From: CAZKTO01 sp964555685
GTDB lineage: Bacteria; Chloroflexota; Dehalococcoidia; SHYB01
NCBI GenBank assembly: GCA_964555685.1
Contig: CAZKTO010000019.1
Coordinates: 1 to 44,009, forward strand
Length of the DNA: 44,009 nt
Direction of reading: 5' to 3'
Shown here: positions 23,394-32,114 of the stretch, piece by piece
Layout: every line of letters starts with the position of its first letter
Position numbering within the stretch: position 1 is the stretch's first letter
Notes under the pieces: generated by a model
Databases searched by the model: none
The model's input: only the letters and a program-made list of their open reading frames with translations
What the model was told of the DNA's origin: nothing
Made by a program: the position numbers and the translations under genes

Positions 23394-24485
23394 ATGAGCA
23401 CATACAACGTCATCTCGGCCGATTCGCACGTCGCGGAGCCGGCCGACCTCTGGCAGCGCTACATCGACCCGGCCTTCCGGGCCCGGGCGCCCCGGGTGCG
23501 CCACGATCCGGATACGGACGTCTTCCTCTGCGAGGGGCTCAGCGAATGGGCCGTGGGGCTGCTGGCGCCGGCGGGGACCGACCCAGCCAAGCTCCAGCGC
23601 AAGGGGCGCTACGAGGACAGCCGCAAGGGCGGCTGGGACCCCCACGAGCGGATGAAGGACATGGCTCTCGATGGCGTCGACGCCGAGGTGCTGTATCCGA
23701 CCCTCGGCATGATGATGTACAAGGTCACCGACCTGGAGTTCCAGGATGCCCTCTTCCGGGCCTACAACAACTGGATGGGGGACCTCTGCGCCGCCTACCC
23801 GGACCGGCTCAAGGGGATCGCCCTCATCTCGCTGGCCGACGTGGAGAAGGGGATGGCGGAGACGCGCCGGGCCGCCGCCCGGGGCCTGCGCGGCGTCATG
23901 ATCTCGTCCACGCCGGACGACTACGGCCGCTACACGGACCCCCGGTACGATCCGTTCTGGGGCCTCTGCCAGGACCTGGGCCTGCCCGTCAGCCTCCATC
24001 TCTTCACGGGGACCAAGGCCCACGTCAACATCAACCACTGGCTCATCGAGTACACCGTCTCGCCCCACTGGGTCCAGCAGTCGCTGGCGGCGATGCTCTT
24101 CGGCGGCGTCTTCGAGCGCTTCCCGCGCCTCAAGGTCGTCTCCGTCGAGAACGACATCGGATGGGCGGGCAACTTCCTGGAGCGCATCGACCACGCCTAC
24201 GAGCGGCACCGGCACTGGTCGGCCACCAGCGCCGGCCTGCGACGCCGCCCCAGCGAGTACTTCCGCGACCACGTCTCCATGACGTTCATGCGCGACCACT
24301 CGGGGATCGACATCCGGCACCGGATCGGCCTGAAGAACCTGCTGTGGTCCAACGACTACCCGCACACGGACAGCATCTGGCCCCACTCGCGGGAGGTCAT
24401 CGAGTCGCTGTTCAAGGGGGTGCCGGAGGCGGAGCGGCGGCGCGTCGTCTGCGAGAACGCGGCGGAGCTGTACGGGTTCAGGTAG
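23394..24485 (+). CDS. Amidohydro_2 metal-dependent hydrolase/decarboxylase (paralogue 7)
   Basis: 363-aa member typical of the main sub-branch here. The N-terminus VISADSHVAEPADLWQRYI gives D10-S-H12; further ligands are H in PVSLHLFTGTK and D in WSNDYPHTDSIWP, with Glu in SVENDIGW replacing the classical catalytic His. The DGVDAEVLYPTLGM and AYNNWMGDLC segments are shared with paralogues 3, 8 and 10. CAAGGAGC lies seven bases upstream of the ATG. Preceded by a strong promoter; no co-directional gene follows, so it is likely monocistronic. Confidence 0.88.
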   Translation: MSTYNVISADSHVAEPADLWQRYIDPAFRARAPRVRHDPDTDVFLCEGLSEWAVGLLAPAGTDPAKLQRKGRYEDSRKGGWDPHERMKDMALDGVDAEVLYPTLGMMMYKVTDLEFQDALFRAYNNWMGDLCAAYPDRLKGIALISLADVEKGMAETRRAAARGLRGVMISSTPDDYGRYTDPRYDPFWGLCQDLGLPVSLHLFTGTKAHVNINHWLIEYTVSPHWVQQSLAAMLFGGVFERFPRLKVVSVENDIGWAGNFLERIDHAYERHRHWSATSAGLRRRPSEYFRDHVSMTFMRDHSGIDIRHRIGLKNLLWSNDYPHTDSIWPHSREVIESLFKGVPEAERRRVVCENAAELYGFR

Positions 24486-24563
24486 AGAAACCATGAAGAC
24501 ACAAAGGCACGAGGATTGATGGGCAGGGGCGCGGCATGCTGCGCCCCTACGGTTCCCAAATCC

Positions 24564-25586
24564 CTACTGTCTGTACTCGTCGCCACAGTCGCCGATGAGG
24601 TGGTAGAGGTCGCGGCCCTTCGCCGTGACGGCCTGGATGCGCTCGCGGTCGCCGTCGTCCAGCGCGAAGGTGAAGACGCGGGCCGTCTCCTCGATGTGCT
24701 CGCTGACGCCGAGGCGCGCGCCGACGATGACGCCCGCGACGGCCGGCCGGTCGAGGATGGCGCGCACGGCCACGTTGGCGAGGCTGACGCCGTGGCGCTC
24801 CGCCACGGCCTTCAGCGTCCGCAGGAGCTCCTGGAAGAGCTCCCAGCCGCCCCAGGCGTCGATCATCTGCCTGTACTTCCGCAGGCTGGCCGTATCGAGC
24901 TCGCCTGGGCCGGGCTCGCGCCGGCCCAGGTAGCGCTGGGAGAGGAGCCCGCCGCAGAGCGTCCCATACGTCAGGAGCCCGACGCCGTGCTCTTGGCAGA
25001 ACGGGACCATGCGCGCCTCGGGCCGCAGGTCGACCAGCGAGTACTGGACCTGGTTGGACACGATGCGGACACCGTGGCCGATGATCTTCTCGACGTGCTC
25101 CGTATCGAAGTTGGTCAGGGCGAGGTGGCGTATCTTGCCCTCGTCCCGAAGGCGGGCCAGGTGGTCCAGGGCCTCCAGGTAGCCGGGGTCCTGGTACTCC
25201 CACCAGTGGAACTGGAGCACGTCGATCGTCTCGACGCCCATGCGCCGCAGCGACCGTTCGATGGCCCGCTGGACGGCGGGGCGCGTCATGGGGCCCGGCT
25301 GCGGCACCCATTTGGTGAAGGCCTGGACGCCGGCCAAAGCCTTGGCGCCACGCTCGGCGGCGAGCCGTTGCCGGAACTCGCCGATAAGGTCCTCGGCGGG
25401 GCCATAGTGGTCGGCCAGGTCCCAGGTCGTCAAGCCGGCGTCGTGGTAGCGGGGCATGCCGGCCAGGGCGCGCGCTGGGTCGATGGGGCCGTGGGCGCCG
25501 GAGACCTGCCAGAGGCCGTTGAGGACGCGGCAGGCGCGGAGGCCGGGGGCCAGGTCCGCATAGGCGTGGTCGGGAAGGGGAGACAC
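24564..25586 (-). CDS. aldo/keto reductase
   Basis: 340-aa NAD(P)H-dependent oxidoreductase with the (beta/alpha)8 AKR fold. The catalytic tetrad is visible: D56 and Y61 (WDLADHYGPAE), K92 (FTKWVPQ) and H127 (LQFHWWEYQDP). The cofactor-binding end reads VIVGARLGVSEHIEE near the C-terminus. The DVLQFHWWEYQDPGYLEAL segment marks the Tas/L-galactose dehydrogenase-like branch. The GTG at 25586 has GGAGG nine bases upstream; the longer upstream frame lacks fold features and crosses the promoter of the divergent paralogue 8. Substrate not deducible; carbonyl reduction of a catabolic intermediate is plausible. Confidence 0.88.
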   Translation of the reverse strand: MSPLPDHAYADLAPGLRACRVLNGLWQVSGAHGPIDPARALAGMPRYHDAGLTTWDLADHYGPAEDLIGEFRQRLAAERGAKALAGVQAFTKWVPQPGPMTRPAVQRAIERSLRRMGVETIDVLQFHWWEYQDPGYLEALDHLARLRDEGKIRHLALTNFDTEHVEKIIGHGVRIVSNQVQYSLVDLRPEARMVPFCQEHGVGLLTYGTLCGGLLSQRYLGRREPGPGELDTASLRKYRQMIDAWGGWELFQELLRTLKAVAERHGVSLANVAVRAILDRPAVAGVIVGARLGVSEHIEETARVFTFALDDGDRERIQAVTAKGRDLYHLIGDCGDEYRQ

Positions 25587-25724
25587 GGCGCGATCCTCCG
25601 GCCAGGGCAGAGGGTCAGGACGAATGGGCGCTCGTGCTGTGCGCCGGAGGGCGAATGTACGGTCGGCGGCTGCCGCTGTCAAGGGGAGATGGCCCTGGGC
25701 GATCGCCCTCGCTCGCGCCGCCCG

Positions 25725-25754
25725 TTGACACCCGTTTCGTGGCCGCGCTACACT
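25725..25754 (+). promoter_or_regulatory. candidate promoter of paralogue 8
   Basis: Perfect -35 TTGACA (25725-25730), 18-bp spacer, TACACT (25749-25754). The ATG is 68 bp downstream. Confidence 0.5.
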
Positions 25755-25821
25755 CCGGGCGGACACACACGTATCGCCAAGCGCCCGGGCGTGCCGGGGA
25801 GCCATTGAAGGAGGTCACGGA

Positions 25822-26958
25822 ATGCAGTACAGGGTCATCAGCGCGGACGGCCACACCATCGAGCCGAAGGACATGTGGCAGCGCTACATCCCCAAGAAGT
25901 TCCACGACCGCATCCCGCGGGTCATCAAGGACCCCATGGGCGGCGACGCGTGGGAGTTCTTCAAGGACGTACCGCCGGCGGCCATCGGCATGGTCACCAC
26001 GGCCGGGAAGCGGTACGAGGAGTTCCACTGGTACGGCTCGACCTACGAGACGATCAACAAGGGCTGCTACGAAGGCAAGGCCCGCGTCCAGGAGATGACC
26101 TTTGACGGCGTGGACGCCGAGATCCTCTACCCGGCGCAGCGCACGATGACCTACTTCACCGGCAGCGACGACCAGGAGTTCCACAAGGCTGGGGTTGAGG
26201 CGTACAACAACTGGATCTTCCAGGAGTACGCGGCGGCCGACCACAAGCGGCTCATCCCCATGTACCAGACGCCCAACCTGGGCATCGAGACCAGCCTCTC
26301 GGAGCTGAAGCGCGCGCGGAAGGACGGGTACCGTGGCGTGATCCTGACCCACTATCCCAGCGGCCATCCGAACGTGAGCCCCGAGGACGATCCGTTCTGG
26401 GCCGTGGCCCAGGACATGGAGATGCCCGTCCACATTCACATCAACATCGGCGCGGGGCAGCGCGACGCCCGCCAGGCCGCGCTCCAGGCGGCCCAGGCCT
26501 CCCAGAACCTCAGCGGCCTGCTGGGCGGCATCCCCTTCGGCGGCTTCCCCCAGGCCATGTCCGGGATCATCCACGCCGGCGTCTTCGACCGCTTCCCCAA
26601 GCTCCAGATGGTGGGCGTGGAGGTGCAGGCCGGCTGGATCCCCGCCGTGCTGGCCTGGTGGGACGACCGCTACTGGCGCAACCGGACCATGGCCGACTGC
26701 CGCCTCAAGAAGATCCCCAGCCAGTACTTCCGCGATAACTGGTCCGTCACGTTCATCATCGACCGGTTCGGGGTGAAGAACCGCGAGGATATCGGCGTGC
26801 GGAACATGATGTGGTCCACGGACTATCCGCACCATGGGAACGACTGGCCCTATAGCCGGAAGGTCATCGCCGCGATGTTCGATGGCGTGCCCGAGGAGGA
26901 GAAGTTCCAGATCGTCTGCGGGAACGCCATGAGGCTCTACGGGCTGAAGAACGACTAG
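25822..26958 (+). CDS. Amidohydro_2 metal-dependent hydrolase/decarboxylase (paralogue 8)
   Basis: 378-aa member with an intact site: D-G-H in VISADGHTIEPKDMW, H in PVHIHINIGAG, Glu in GVEVQAGW and D in WSTDYPHHGNDWP. A Gln/Ala-rich insertion (about residues 213-245, RDARQAALQAAQASQNLSG in part) is unique to this copy and would sit near the barrel mouth. A near-ideal AGGAGGT six bases before the ATG predicts strong translation. A perfect 28-nt palindrome after the stop ends the transcript, so it is probably monocistronic. Confidence 0.88.
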   Translation: MQYRVISADGHTIEPKDMWQRYIPKKFHDRIPRVIKDPMGGDAWEFFKDVPPAAIGMVTTAGKRYEEFHWYGSTYETINKGCYEGKARVQEMTFDGVDAEILYPAQRTMTYFTGSDDQEFHKAGVEAYNNWIFQEYAAADHKRLIPMYQTPNLGIETSLSELKRARKDGYRGVILTHYPSGHPNVSPEDDPFWAVAQDMEMPVHIHINIGAGQRDARQAALQAAQASQNLSGLLGGIPFGGFPQAMSGIIHAGVFDRFPKLQMVGVEVQAGWIPAVLAWWDDRYWRNRTMADCRLKKIPSQYFRDNWSVTFIIDRFGVKNREDIGVRNMMWSTDYPHHGNDWPYSRKVIAAMFDGVPEEEKFQIVCGNAMRLYGLKND

Positions 26959-27022
26959 CGTTACGCGCCGGGCCGGCCCGCGCCCGCCACGGCGCGCGGC
27001 GCGGCCATGTCACGCACGAAGT

Positions 27023-27050
27023 CAGGGAGGCTCGGCGCCGAGCCTCCCTG
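27023..27050 (+). terminator. rho-independent-type terminator after paralogue 8
   Basis: A perfect 28-nt palindrome (CAGGGAGGCTCGGC plus complement) followed by TTGTTATG, 65 bp after the stop codon. The T-tract is weak but the stem is very stable. Confidence 0.75.
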
Positions 27051-27070
27051 TTGTTATGGCGGGGCGTCCC

Positions 27071-27087
27071 GCCCGCCGTAGGCGGGC
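27071..27087. repeat. GCCCGCCGYAGGCGGGC palindrome
   Basis: GCCCGCCGTAGGCGGGC lies upstream of the alcohol dehydrogenase start. Related copies: about 29099-29114 (inside the methyltransferase N-terminus), 39121-39136 and 42310-42325. Confidence 0.65.
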
Positions 27088-27124
27088 CTCGCGCTGGCGG
27101 ACACCCAAGGAGCCGGAGGGGCGG

Positions 27125-28267
27125 ATGGGGGACACGACACGGGCGGCGGTCTTCGTCAGTCCAGGCACCATCGAGGTCCGGGAGTTTCCGCTGCCGCGCA
27201 TCGGGAGCGACGACGGGCTGCTGCGCGTCGAGGCGTGCGGCGTCTGCGGGACGGACTCGGGCCACTACACGGGAGCCATGGGGGGCCTCCCCGGCCCGTA
27301 CGGCAAGTGGGACGTGGCGCCCCCGTTCATCCTGGGCCACGAGCCCGTGGGGGTGATCGAGGCCATCGGCGCCGAGGCCAGCCGGAGGTGGGGCGCCGGC
27401 GTGGGGGACCGGGTCGCCCTGCACGCGCACTTCACGTGTGGGCGCTGCGCCGGGTGCCGCGCGGGAGGCGGGGAGCACGAGTGCGAGATGCCCGGCCGGT
27501 TCGGGGGGACCAGCGTGGAGCGGCCGCCGGCCCTCTACGGCGCCTTCGCGGAGCATATGTACCTGCCGCCCGGGACGATCCTGACGCCCATGAGGAAGAG
27601 CGTTCCGCTTCCGGTGGCGGCGATGTTCAACGCGCTGGCGTCCGGACTGAGCTGGGCCGTCGAGGTGCCGAGGCTGGAGCGCGGGCAGTCGCTGGCGGTC
27701 CTGGGCCCGGGCCAGCGGGGCATCGCGTGCGTCATGGCGGGCCGGCACTCGGGAGCGGGCTTCGTCGCCGTGACCGGCCTCTCCAGCGACGACTACAAGC
27801 TGGACCTGGCCAAGGAGATGGGCGCCGACCTGGCCATCGACGTGCAGCGGGAGGACCCGGTCAAGCGCATCGTGGACGCGACGCACGGCGGCGCGGACGT
27901 CGTCGTCGATACGACGCCGCATTCGGCGGAGGCGTTCCTGCAGGGGATTCAGATGACGCGGCCCGGCGGGATCCTGATCGTCGCAGGGGTGAAGGGGCCG
28001 CAGAACACCGTCAAAGAGTTCTCCATCGACATGCTGCGGAGCCGGGGGATCTCCGTGCGCGGCGTCACCGCCGTCCCGCCGGCGTCCCACCGGCGCGCCG
28101 TCGAGCTCATCGAGGCGGGAGCCTTCCCCCTGGAGCGGCTCAGCTCCCACGTCTTCCCGGTGGAGCAGGCGGAGCAGGCCGTGCTGATCTTGGCCGGGCG
28201 CGTCAAGGGCGAGCGGCCCATGAATATCGCGATCGTGCCGGGCGCCCGCTCGCAGGGGCGGGTTTGA
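27125..28267 (+). CDS. zinc-dependent alcohol dehydrogenase (MDR family)
   Basis: 380-aa medium-chain dehydrogenase. Catalytic zinc ligands: C41 in CGVCGTDSGHYTG and H72-E73 in LGHEPVG. The structural zinc lobe has C105, C108, C111 and C120 (CGRCAGC...C). The nucleotide-binding glycine motif is GPGQRG, followed by VTGLSSDDYKLDLAKEMGAD (the last part typical of this fold). It would oxidise an alcohol or reduce a carbonyl with NAD(P). The ATG at 27125 has GGAGGGG just upstream. The last codons and the TGA stop lie inside a hairpin repeat, so the C-terminal SQGRV is repeat-encoded. Confidence 0.9.
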   Translation: MGDTTRAAVFVSPGTIEVREFPLPRIGSDDGLLRVEACGVCGTDSGHYTGAMGGLPGPYGKWDVAPPFILGHEPVGVIEAIGAEASRRWGAGVGDRVALHAHFTCGRCAGCRAGGGEHECEMPGRFGGTSVERPPALYGAFAEHMYLPPGTILTPMRKSVPLPVAAMFNALASGLSWAVEVPRLERGQSLAVLGPGQRGIACVMAGRHSGAGFVAVTGLSSDDYKLDLAKEMGADLAIDVQREDPVKRIVDATHGGADVVVDTTPHSAEAFLQGIQMTRPGGILIVAGVKGPQNTVKEFSIDMLRSRGISVRGVTAVPPASHRRAVELIEAGAFPLERLSSHVFPVEQAEQAVLILAGRVKGERPMNIAIVPGARSQGRV

Positions 28268-28278
28268 AACCCGCCCCT
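28254..28278. terminator. hairpin overlapping the dehydrogenase stop codon
   Basis: 12-bp stem AGGGGCGGGTTT/AAACCCGCCCCT; the dehydrogenase TGA forms part of the stem and loop. It separates two convergent genes and probably terminates both. Confidence 0.65.
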
Positions 28279-28287
28279 ACGATGGCG

Positions 28288-29160
28288 TTAGGGTATTCCT
28301 CGGCCGGCCACCCGCGCGGCCCGCAGCGCCAGGAACAGCGGAAACTCGGCGCGGGCGCGGTTCTCGGCGCGAGCCCGGGGGCTCGGCTGGCTTGCGCGGT
28401 GCGAGGGCCACTCCTCGAGGGCGTTCGTCCAGAGGCCCGCCTCCGCCAGCCCGTTGACGTACGCCTGGATGGGCCGGTGATAGGTCCACGTGACCGAGCG
28501 CCCCGGCTCCTTGAACGGCCGCATGTCGATGGGTATCTTGAGGCCGGTGAGATACCGGTCCACGGCGCGATAGAGCAGCTTGCGCTCCTCGTCCCATCGC
28601 CACGCGCTCTGCCGCGGGATGCGGAAGGCCGGATGGGCGATGACCATGACCAGCCGGCCGCCCGGCCGCAGCAGGCGCGCGCACTCCGTGAACACCGGGG
28701 CCAGCGGGTCGACGTTGGTGGCCGCCAGCACGAAGACGATGGCATCGAAACCGCCCGCGGCCAGCGCGTCCAGGTGGCGCGCGTCGCCCACCAGGTAGCG
28801 GACCGACGGCGGCGAATGCCTGCGCGCCATCTCGATGAGCCGTGGCGAGAGGTCCACGCCAGTGACCTGAGCCCCGGCCCGCGCCAGGGCGTTCGCCACG
28901 GCCCCCTGGCCACACGCCAGATCGAGCGCCCGCTCGCCCGGCTGCAGCGCCAGCAGCCGCAGCACGCCCGGGATGACGACCTCTTGATGGAACTCCGTCC
29001 CGCGCTCGGCGGCCAGGGCGTCGTACCATGAGGCCACGTGGTCCCAGGAGTCGGAGCCGGCGTCCCACGGAGCGACGTCCGGGGCGCGGGCGGCCCGCCC
29101 CGCCGCAGGCGGGCGGGCGGGAGGGACGCGGTCCGCGCGATGCTGGCGTGACTTCGGCAT
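28288..29160 (-). CDS. class I SAM-dependent methyltransferase
   Basis: 290-aa protein. The SAM-binding motif I is ALDLACGQGAVANAL (D80 to G86), then VTGVDLSPRLIEMAR (motif II acidic residue in GVDLS), LVGDARHLD and CARLLRPGGRLVMVI. The C-terminal part (IPIDMRPFKEPGRSVTWTYH) resembles methyltransferases acting on small metabolites, but the acceptor is unknown. The first 35 residues are Arg/Pro/Ala-rich, partly encoded by a GCCCGCC palindromic repeat, and have no clear ribosome-binding site before the ATG. The N-terminus may therefore be an extension. Convergent with the dehydrogenase and divergent from crotonase 2. Confidence 0.85.
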   Translation of the reverse strand: MPKSRQHRADRVPPARPPAAGRAARAPDVAPWDAGSDSWDHVASWYDALAAERGTEFHQEVVIPGVLRLLALQPGERALDLACGQGAVANALARAGAQVTGVDLSPRLIEMARRHSPPSVRYLVGDARHLDALAAGGFDAIVFVLAATNVDPLAPVFTECARLLRPGGRLVMVIAHPAFRIPRQSAWRWDEERKLLYRAVDRYLTGLKIPIDMRPFKEPGRSVTWTYHRPIQAYVNGLAEAGLWTNALEEWPSHRASQPSPRARAENRARAEFPLFLALRAARVAGRGIP

Positions 29161-29239
29161 GGGCGGGGGCCCGGCCGCCCGCGCGCCGCGCTCGTTGCCG
29201 AGGCCCGGTGGATCGGGTACAGTACCGCCGATGCTTGGG

Positions 29240-29259
29240 GCCCCGACGTGTCGGGGCGC
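29240..29259. repeat. GTACCCCGAC-type palindrome, copy 3
   Basis: GCCCCGACGTGTCGGGGCGC sits 16 bp upstream of the crotonase 2 ATG. It contains a GTG in frame with that gene, an alternative start that I consider less likely. Confidence 0.7.
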
Positions 29260-29274
29260 AGCGAGAGCCGAGCT

Positions 29275-30060
29275 ATGCCCTACCAGTTTATCCGATACGA
29301 GCAGCCGGAGCCCGGCATCGCCGTCGTCACCCTCAACCGGCCCGAGCGGCTGAACGCCCTCCACGGCCCCATGCTCCAGGAGCTGCGCCAGGCCGTCGGC
29401 GAGATCGAGCAAGACACGGCCGTGCGCGTCTTCCTCCTGACCGGGGCGCCCCGGGCCGACGGCCGGCCCTGCTTTTGCGCCGGCGTCGACCTCAAGGCGG
29501 CCGCTGAGGGCGTCACCATGGACGCCAGCGTGGGCCTCGCACTCACCAACGCCATCGACGACCTCCTCAAGCCCTCCATCGCCGTCGTCGATGGCGTCTG
29601 CAGCACCGGCGGCGTCGAGCTGGCCCTGGCCTGCGACCTGCGCCTCGCCGGCGAATCGGCCCAGGTCAGCGACTGGCACCTCAAGAACCTCGGCACCGGC
29701 CCCGGCGGCTGGGGCGGCAGCACCCGATGGTCCCGGCTCGTGGGCGTGGCCAACGCCAAGCGGATCATCCTGACAGGCCAGGTGGTCGGCGGCCAGGAGG
29801 CCTTCCGCATCGGGTTCGCCAACGGCGTCTACCCGTCCGCCCGGCTGCGGGAGGAGGCGATGGCCATGGCCCGCGCCATCGCGGCCATGCGACCGGCGGG
29901 CGTCCGCCTGACGCTGGCCAACCTGGACCACACCATGGACATGTCCCGAGATCAGTCGCTGCGCTTCGCCGAGCTCTCCCGCCAGTGGCTCGGCGTGACC
30001 AGCGACTTCCAGGAACGGGCGCGGGACACACTCCAGAAGAAGCGTGGCGACCAGCCCTAG
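29275..30060 (+). CDS. enoyl-CoA hydratase/isomerase (crotonase) family protein 2
   Basis: 261-aa crotonase. Oxyanion-hole segments: CFCAGVDLKAA and DGVCSTGGVELALACD; the Glu in GGVELAL matches the first catalytic acid of hydratases. The second acidic position (FGxPE in classical enzymes) reads VSDWHLKNLG, so Glu is lost and a Trp/His pair is present. A WGGSTRW segment fits the CoA-proximal loop. This is the mirror image of crotonase 1, which keeps only the second Glu. The ATG at 29275 has a weak ribosome-binding site. The TAG stop lies inside the left 8-bp direct repeat flanking the 194-bp element, so the element inserted right behind the gene. Confidence 0.85.
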   Translation: MPYQFIRYEQPEPGIAVVTLNRPERLNALHGPMLQELRQAVGEIEQDTAVRVFLLTGAPRADGRPCFCAGVDLKAAAEGVTMDASVGLALTNAIDDLLKPSIAVVDGVCSTGGVELALACDLRLAGESAQVSDWHLKNLGTGPGGWGGSTRWSRLVGVANAKRIILTGQVVGGQEAFRIGFANGVYPSARLREEAMAMARAIAAMRPAGVRLTLANLDHTMDMSRDQSLRFAELSRQWLGVTSDFQERARDTLQKKRGDQP

Positions 30061-30254
30061 CACCTGGTTGCAGAAATGCGCGAACATTCGGCAGTGCTCG
30101 GCGGCCCTCTCCCCCGGCCCCTCTCCGACGCGGAGAGGGGCGATACCCCCTTCCTCTTTAGGGAAGGGGGCCAGGGGGTTAGGGTGCCCCCTGGCCTGGA
30201 CTTACCCGTCCATCCCGGGGGCCTCACGCATAGTTACGCTGATTTACGCATTTG
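30061..30254. repeat. 194-bp dispersed repeat, copy B, with 8-bp flanking duplication
   Basis: Second copy of the unit at 15681-15874 (about 98% identical). It is flanked by perfect direct repeats AGCCCTAG (30053-30060 and 30255-30262), as expected for a target-site duplication. Removing the element and one duplicate leaves only 24 bp between the crotonase stop and the next ATG, a typical operon spacing. It has no coding capacity that I can support, two internal hairpins, and imperfect inverted ends with AAATGCG. Confidence 0.88.
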
Positions 30255-30286
30255 AGCCCTAGCCGGCCGCGGAACGGAGGCAGCCC

Positions 30287-30772
30287 ATGGCCACCAGCAT
30301 GACCCCTGCCGAGATCGAGTCCTTCCTGGACAACCAGCGCACGCTGGTCTTCATCACCCTCAAGAAAGACGGCGCGCCCGTGGGCCACGCCCTCTGGTAC
30401 TCGCGCGTCGGCAACGCCCTCTATATCAACATCCGCGGCGACAGCGTCAAGTACAAGAACGTCCAGCGCGATAGCCGCGTCTGCTGCGTCGTCGAGGGCG
30501 GCGAGACCTACTTCAAGCTGCGGGGCGTCATGGTGCAGGGCCGGTGCACGTCCGTCGAGGACCCGGACGAGATGGAGCGCGAGCAGGCCGCCCGCGACGC
30601 CAAGGCCGGCCGCATCGGCAGCGGCATGGAGGAGATGCCGTCCTGGTTCCACGAGAGCCGCACCCGCCGGCTCAGCCGCGGCGACCGCGTGCTCCTCAAG
30701 GTCTCCATGGACCGCGTCTATACCTGGGACTTCGGGAAGGTGCGCGACCACTACGTGCGCCCGCGGTCGTAG
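30287..30772 (+). CDS. pyridoxamine-phosphate-oxidase-fold (PPOX class) flavin/F420 protein 1
   Basis: 161-aa split beta-barrel protein: IESFLDNQRTLVFITLKKDG, VGHALWYSRVGNALYINIRG, KYKNVQRDSRVCCVVEGGE and the closing LLKVSMDRVYTWDFGKV. This is the pattern of PPOX-class proteins that bind FMN or F420 and reduce small substrates. F420 versus FMN cannot be decided by eye. GGAGGC lies seven bases before the ATG. Originally it probably followed crotonase 2 directly; the 194-bp repeat now separates them. Confidence 0.82.
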   Translation: MATSMTPAEIESFLDNQRTLVFITLKKDGAPVGHALWYSRVGNALYINIRGDSVKYKNVQRDSRVCCVVEGGETYFKLRGVMVQGRCTSVEDPDEMEREQAARDAKAGRIGSGMEEMPSWFHESRTRRLSRGDRVLLKVSMDRVYTWDFGKVRDHYVRPRS

Positions 30773-30828
30773 CTCGGCGCGCTCCCAAGGGCTTTCACCC
30801 ATCGCTCTCCCCGCTCTCCTCGCGCCTC

Positions 30829-30857
30829 TTGCGGGGCCGCCGTGGCCCGTGTACCAT
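30829..30857 (+). promoter_or_regulatory. candidate promoter of paralogue 9
   Basis: TTGCGG (30829-30834), 17-bp spacer, TACCAT (30852-30857), within CCCGTGTACCAT that resembles the shared motif of paralogues 3 and 6. The ATG is 85 bp downstream. Confidence 0.4.
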
Positions 30858-30941
30858 CGGTGCCAGCGCCGAGACCCGTGCCCAGGGCGCTGCGCGGCGC
30901 CGCAATACGCCTGCGCGATGAGTCACTGAGGAGGAACCGGT

Positions 30942-32114
30942 ATGTACAAGGGTCACCGTTATATCGATAACGACGCCCACGTCCTCGAGCCGTCGGACCT
31001 CTGGGACAGGTACCTGGAGCCCAGGTTCCGGTCCGTCGCCCCCAGGACCATCTCCCGGTGGGAGCCGGCCGAGGGCCTGGGCATGGACCCGCGCATCGAC
31101 CCCGTCGTCTTCCATCAGGAGACCCATATGGGCGGGCACAGCATGCCGGACTTCCCCACGGGCAGCGGAGGCCGCGGCACCTTCCAGGTGCCCGGCACCG
31201 GCGCCGTCTACCAAGAGTTTATGGAGCGGGGATTTGCGCCAGAGTGCTACCGGACGATCCTCGACCGCAGCGGCATCGACCGCATGGCCATGTACCCCAC
31301 GGCCGGCCTCACGATCAACGCCGTGCCCAATCTCGCGCCGGAGCCGGCAGCCGCCATCCGCCGCGCCTACAACAACTGGCTCCACGACTTCCTCTCCAGC
31401 GCCGACGCGCGCCTCATGGGCGTCGGCACCGTGGACCTGCGCGACCCCAGGGAAGCGGCCAAGGAGGCCCGGCGCTGCATCACCAAGCTGGGGTTCAAGG
31501 GCATCCAGATCAACCCGGAGCCGGTGAAGGACTACCCATCGCTCCACGATACGTTCTTCGACCCCCTCTGGGCGGAGCTCGAGGACCTGGACGTGCCCCT
31601 GGCCATCCACCTCGCGCCCATCACCAAGTTCCACGGCGCCAGCTACTACTTTGGCCAGTGGGCCCTGGGCGTCGGCGCCACCGCCTTCATCACGGGCAAC
31701 ATGATGGCGAGCACCGCCCTCATCGTGGGCGGGGCGCTGGAGCGCCATCCCAAGCTGCGCGTCGTCCATCTGGAGACGGGCTGCGGATGGGTGCCCTTCT
31801 GGATGGAGCGCCTGGAGGCGGGCGTCATGGGCATGAGCCGCGGCATGCTCCCACCGCACCTCAAGATGCGCCCCCTCGGGTACTTCCAGCGCCAGTGCTT
31901 CGTCTCCGGCGACCCCGACGACCCGTGGATCAAGCACGCCGTCGAGTCCATAGGCGATGACTGCATCGTCACCGCCACCGACTTCGGCCACCCCGAGGGC
32001 AAGGGCTACACCCACGCGCTCGAGGACACCCTCTCCTTGCCCGGCGTCTCGGACGCCAGCAAGCGCAAGATCATGTGGGAGAACGGCGCGCGCCTCTACG
32101 CCGTGAGCGACTAA
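30942..32114 (+). CDS. Amidohydro_2 metal-dependent hydrolase/decarboxylase (paralogue 9)
   Basis: 390-aa member, intact site: D-A-H in YIDNDAHVLEPSDLW, H in PLAIHLAPITKFHG, Glu in HLETGCGW and D in TATDFGHPEG. An N-terminal insertion rich in Gly, His and Met (about residues 48-90, ETHMGGHSMPDFPTGSGG in part) is not present in the other copies and could add metal or substrate contacts. AGGAGG lies upstream of the ATG. The stop TAA overlaps the stop of the convergent MaoC gene. Confidence 0.87.
   Translation: MYKGHRYIDNDAHVLEPSDLWDRYLEPRFRSVAPRTISRWEPAEGLGMDPRIDPVVFHQETHMGGHSMPDFPTGSGGRGTFQVPGTGAVYQEFMERGFAPECYRTILDRSGIDRMAMYPTAGLTINAVPNLAPEPAAAIRRAYNNWLHDFLSSADARLMGVGTVDLRDPREAAKEARRCITKLGFKGIQINPEPVKDYPSLHDTFFDPLWAELEDLDVPLAIHLAPITKFHGASYYFGQWALGVGATAFITGNMMASTALIVGGALERHPKLRVVHLETGCGWVPFWMERLEAGVMGMSRGMLPPHLKMRPLGYFQRQCFVSGDPDDPWIKHAVESIGDDCIVTATDFGHPEGKGYTHALEDTLSLPGVSDASKRKIMWENGARLYAVSD

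Noticed and set aside
29248..29274. GTG start for crotonase 2 inside the palindromic repeat
   Set aside because: The crotonase fold begins right after the ATG at 29275, and the extra residues would be repeat-encoded. Both sites have weak ribosome binding, so this is a judgement, not proof.
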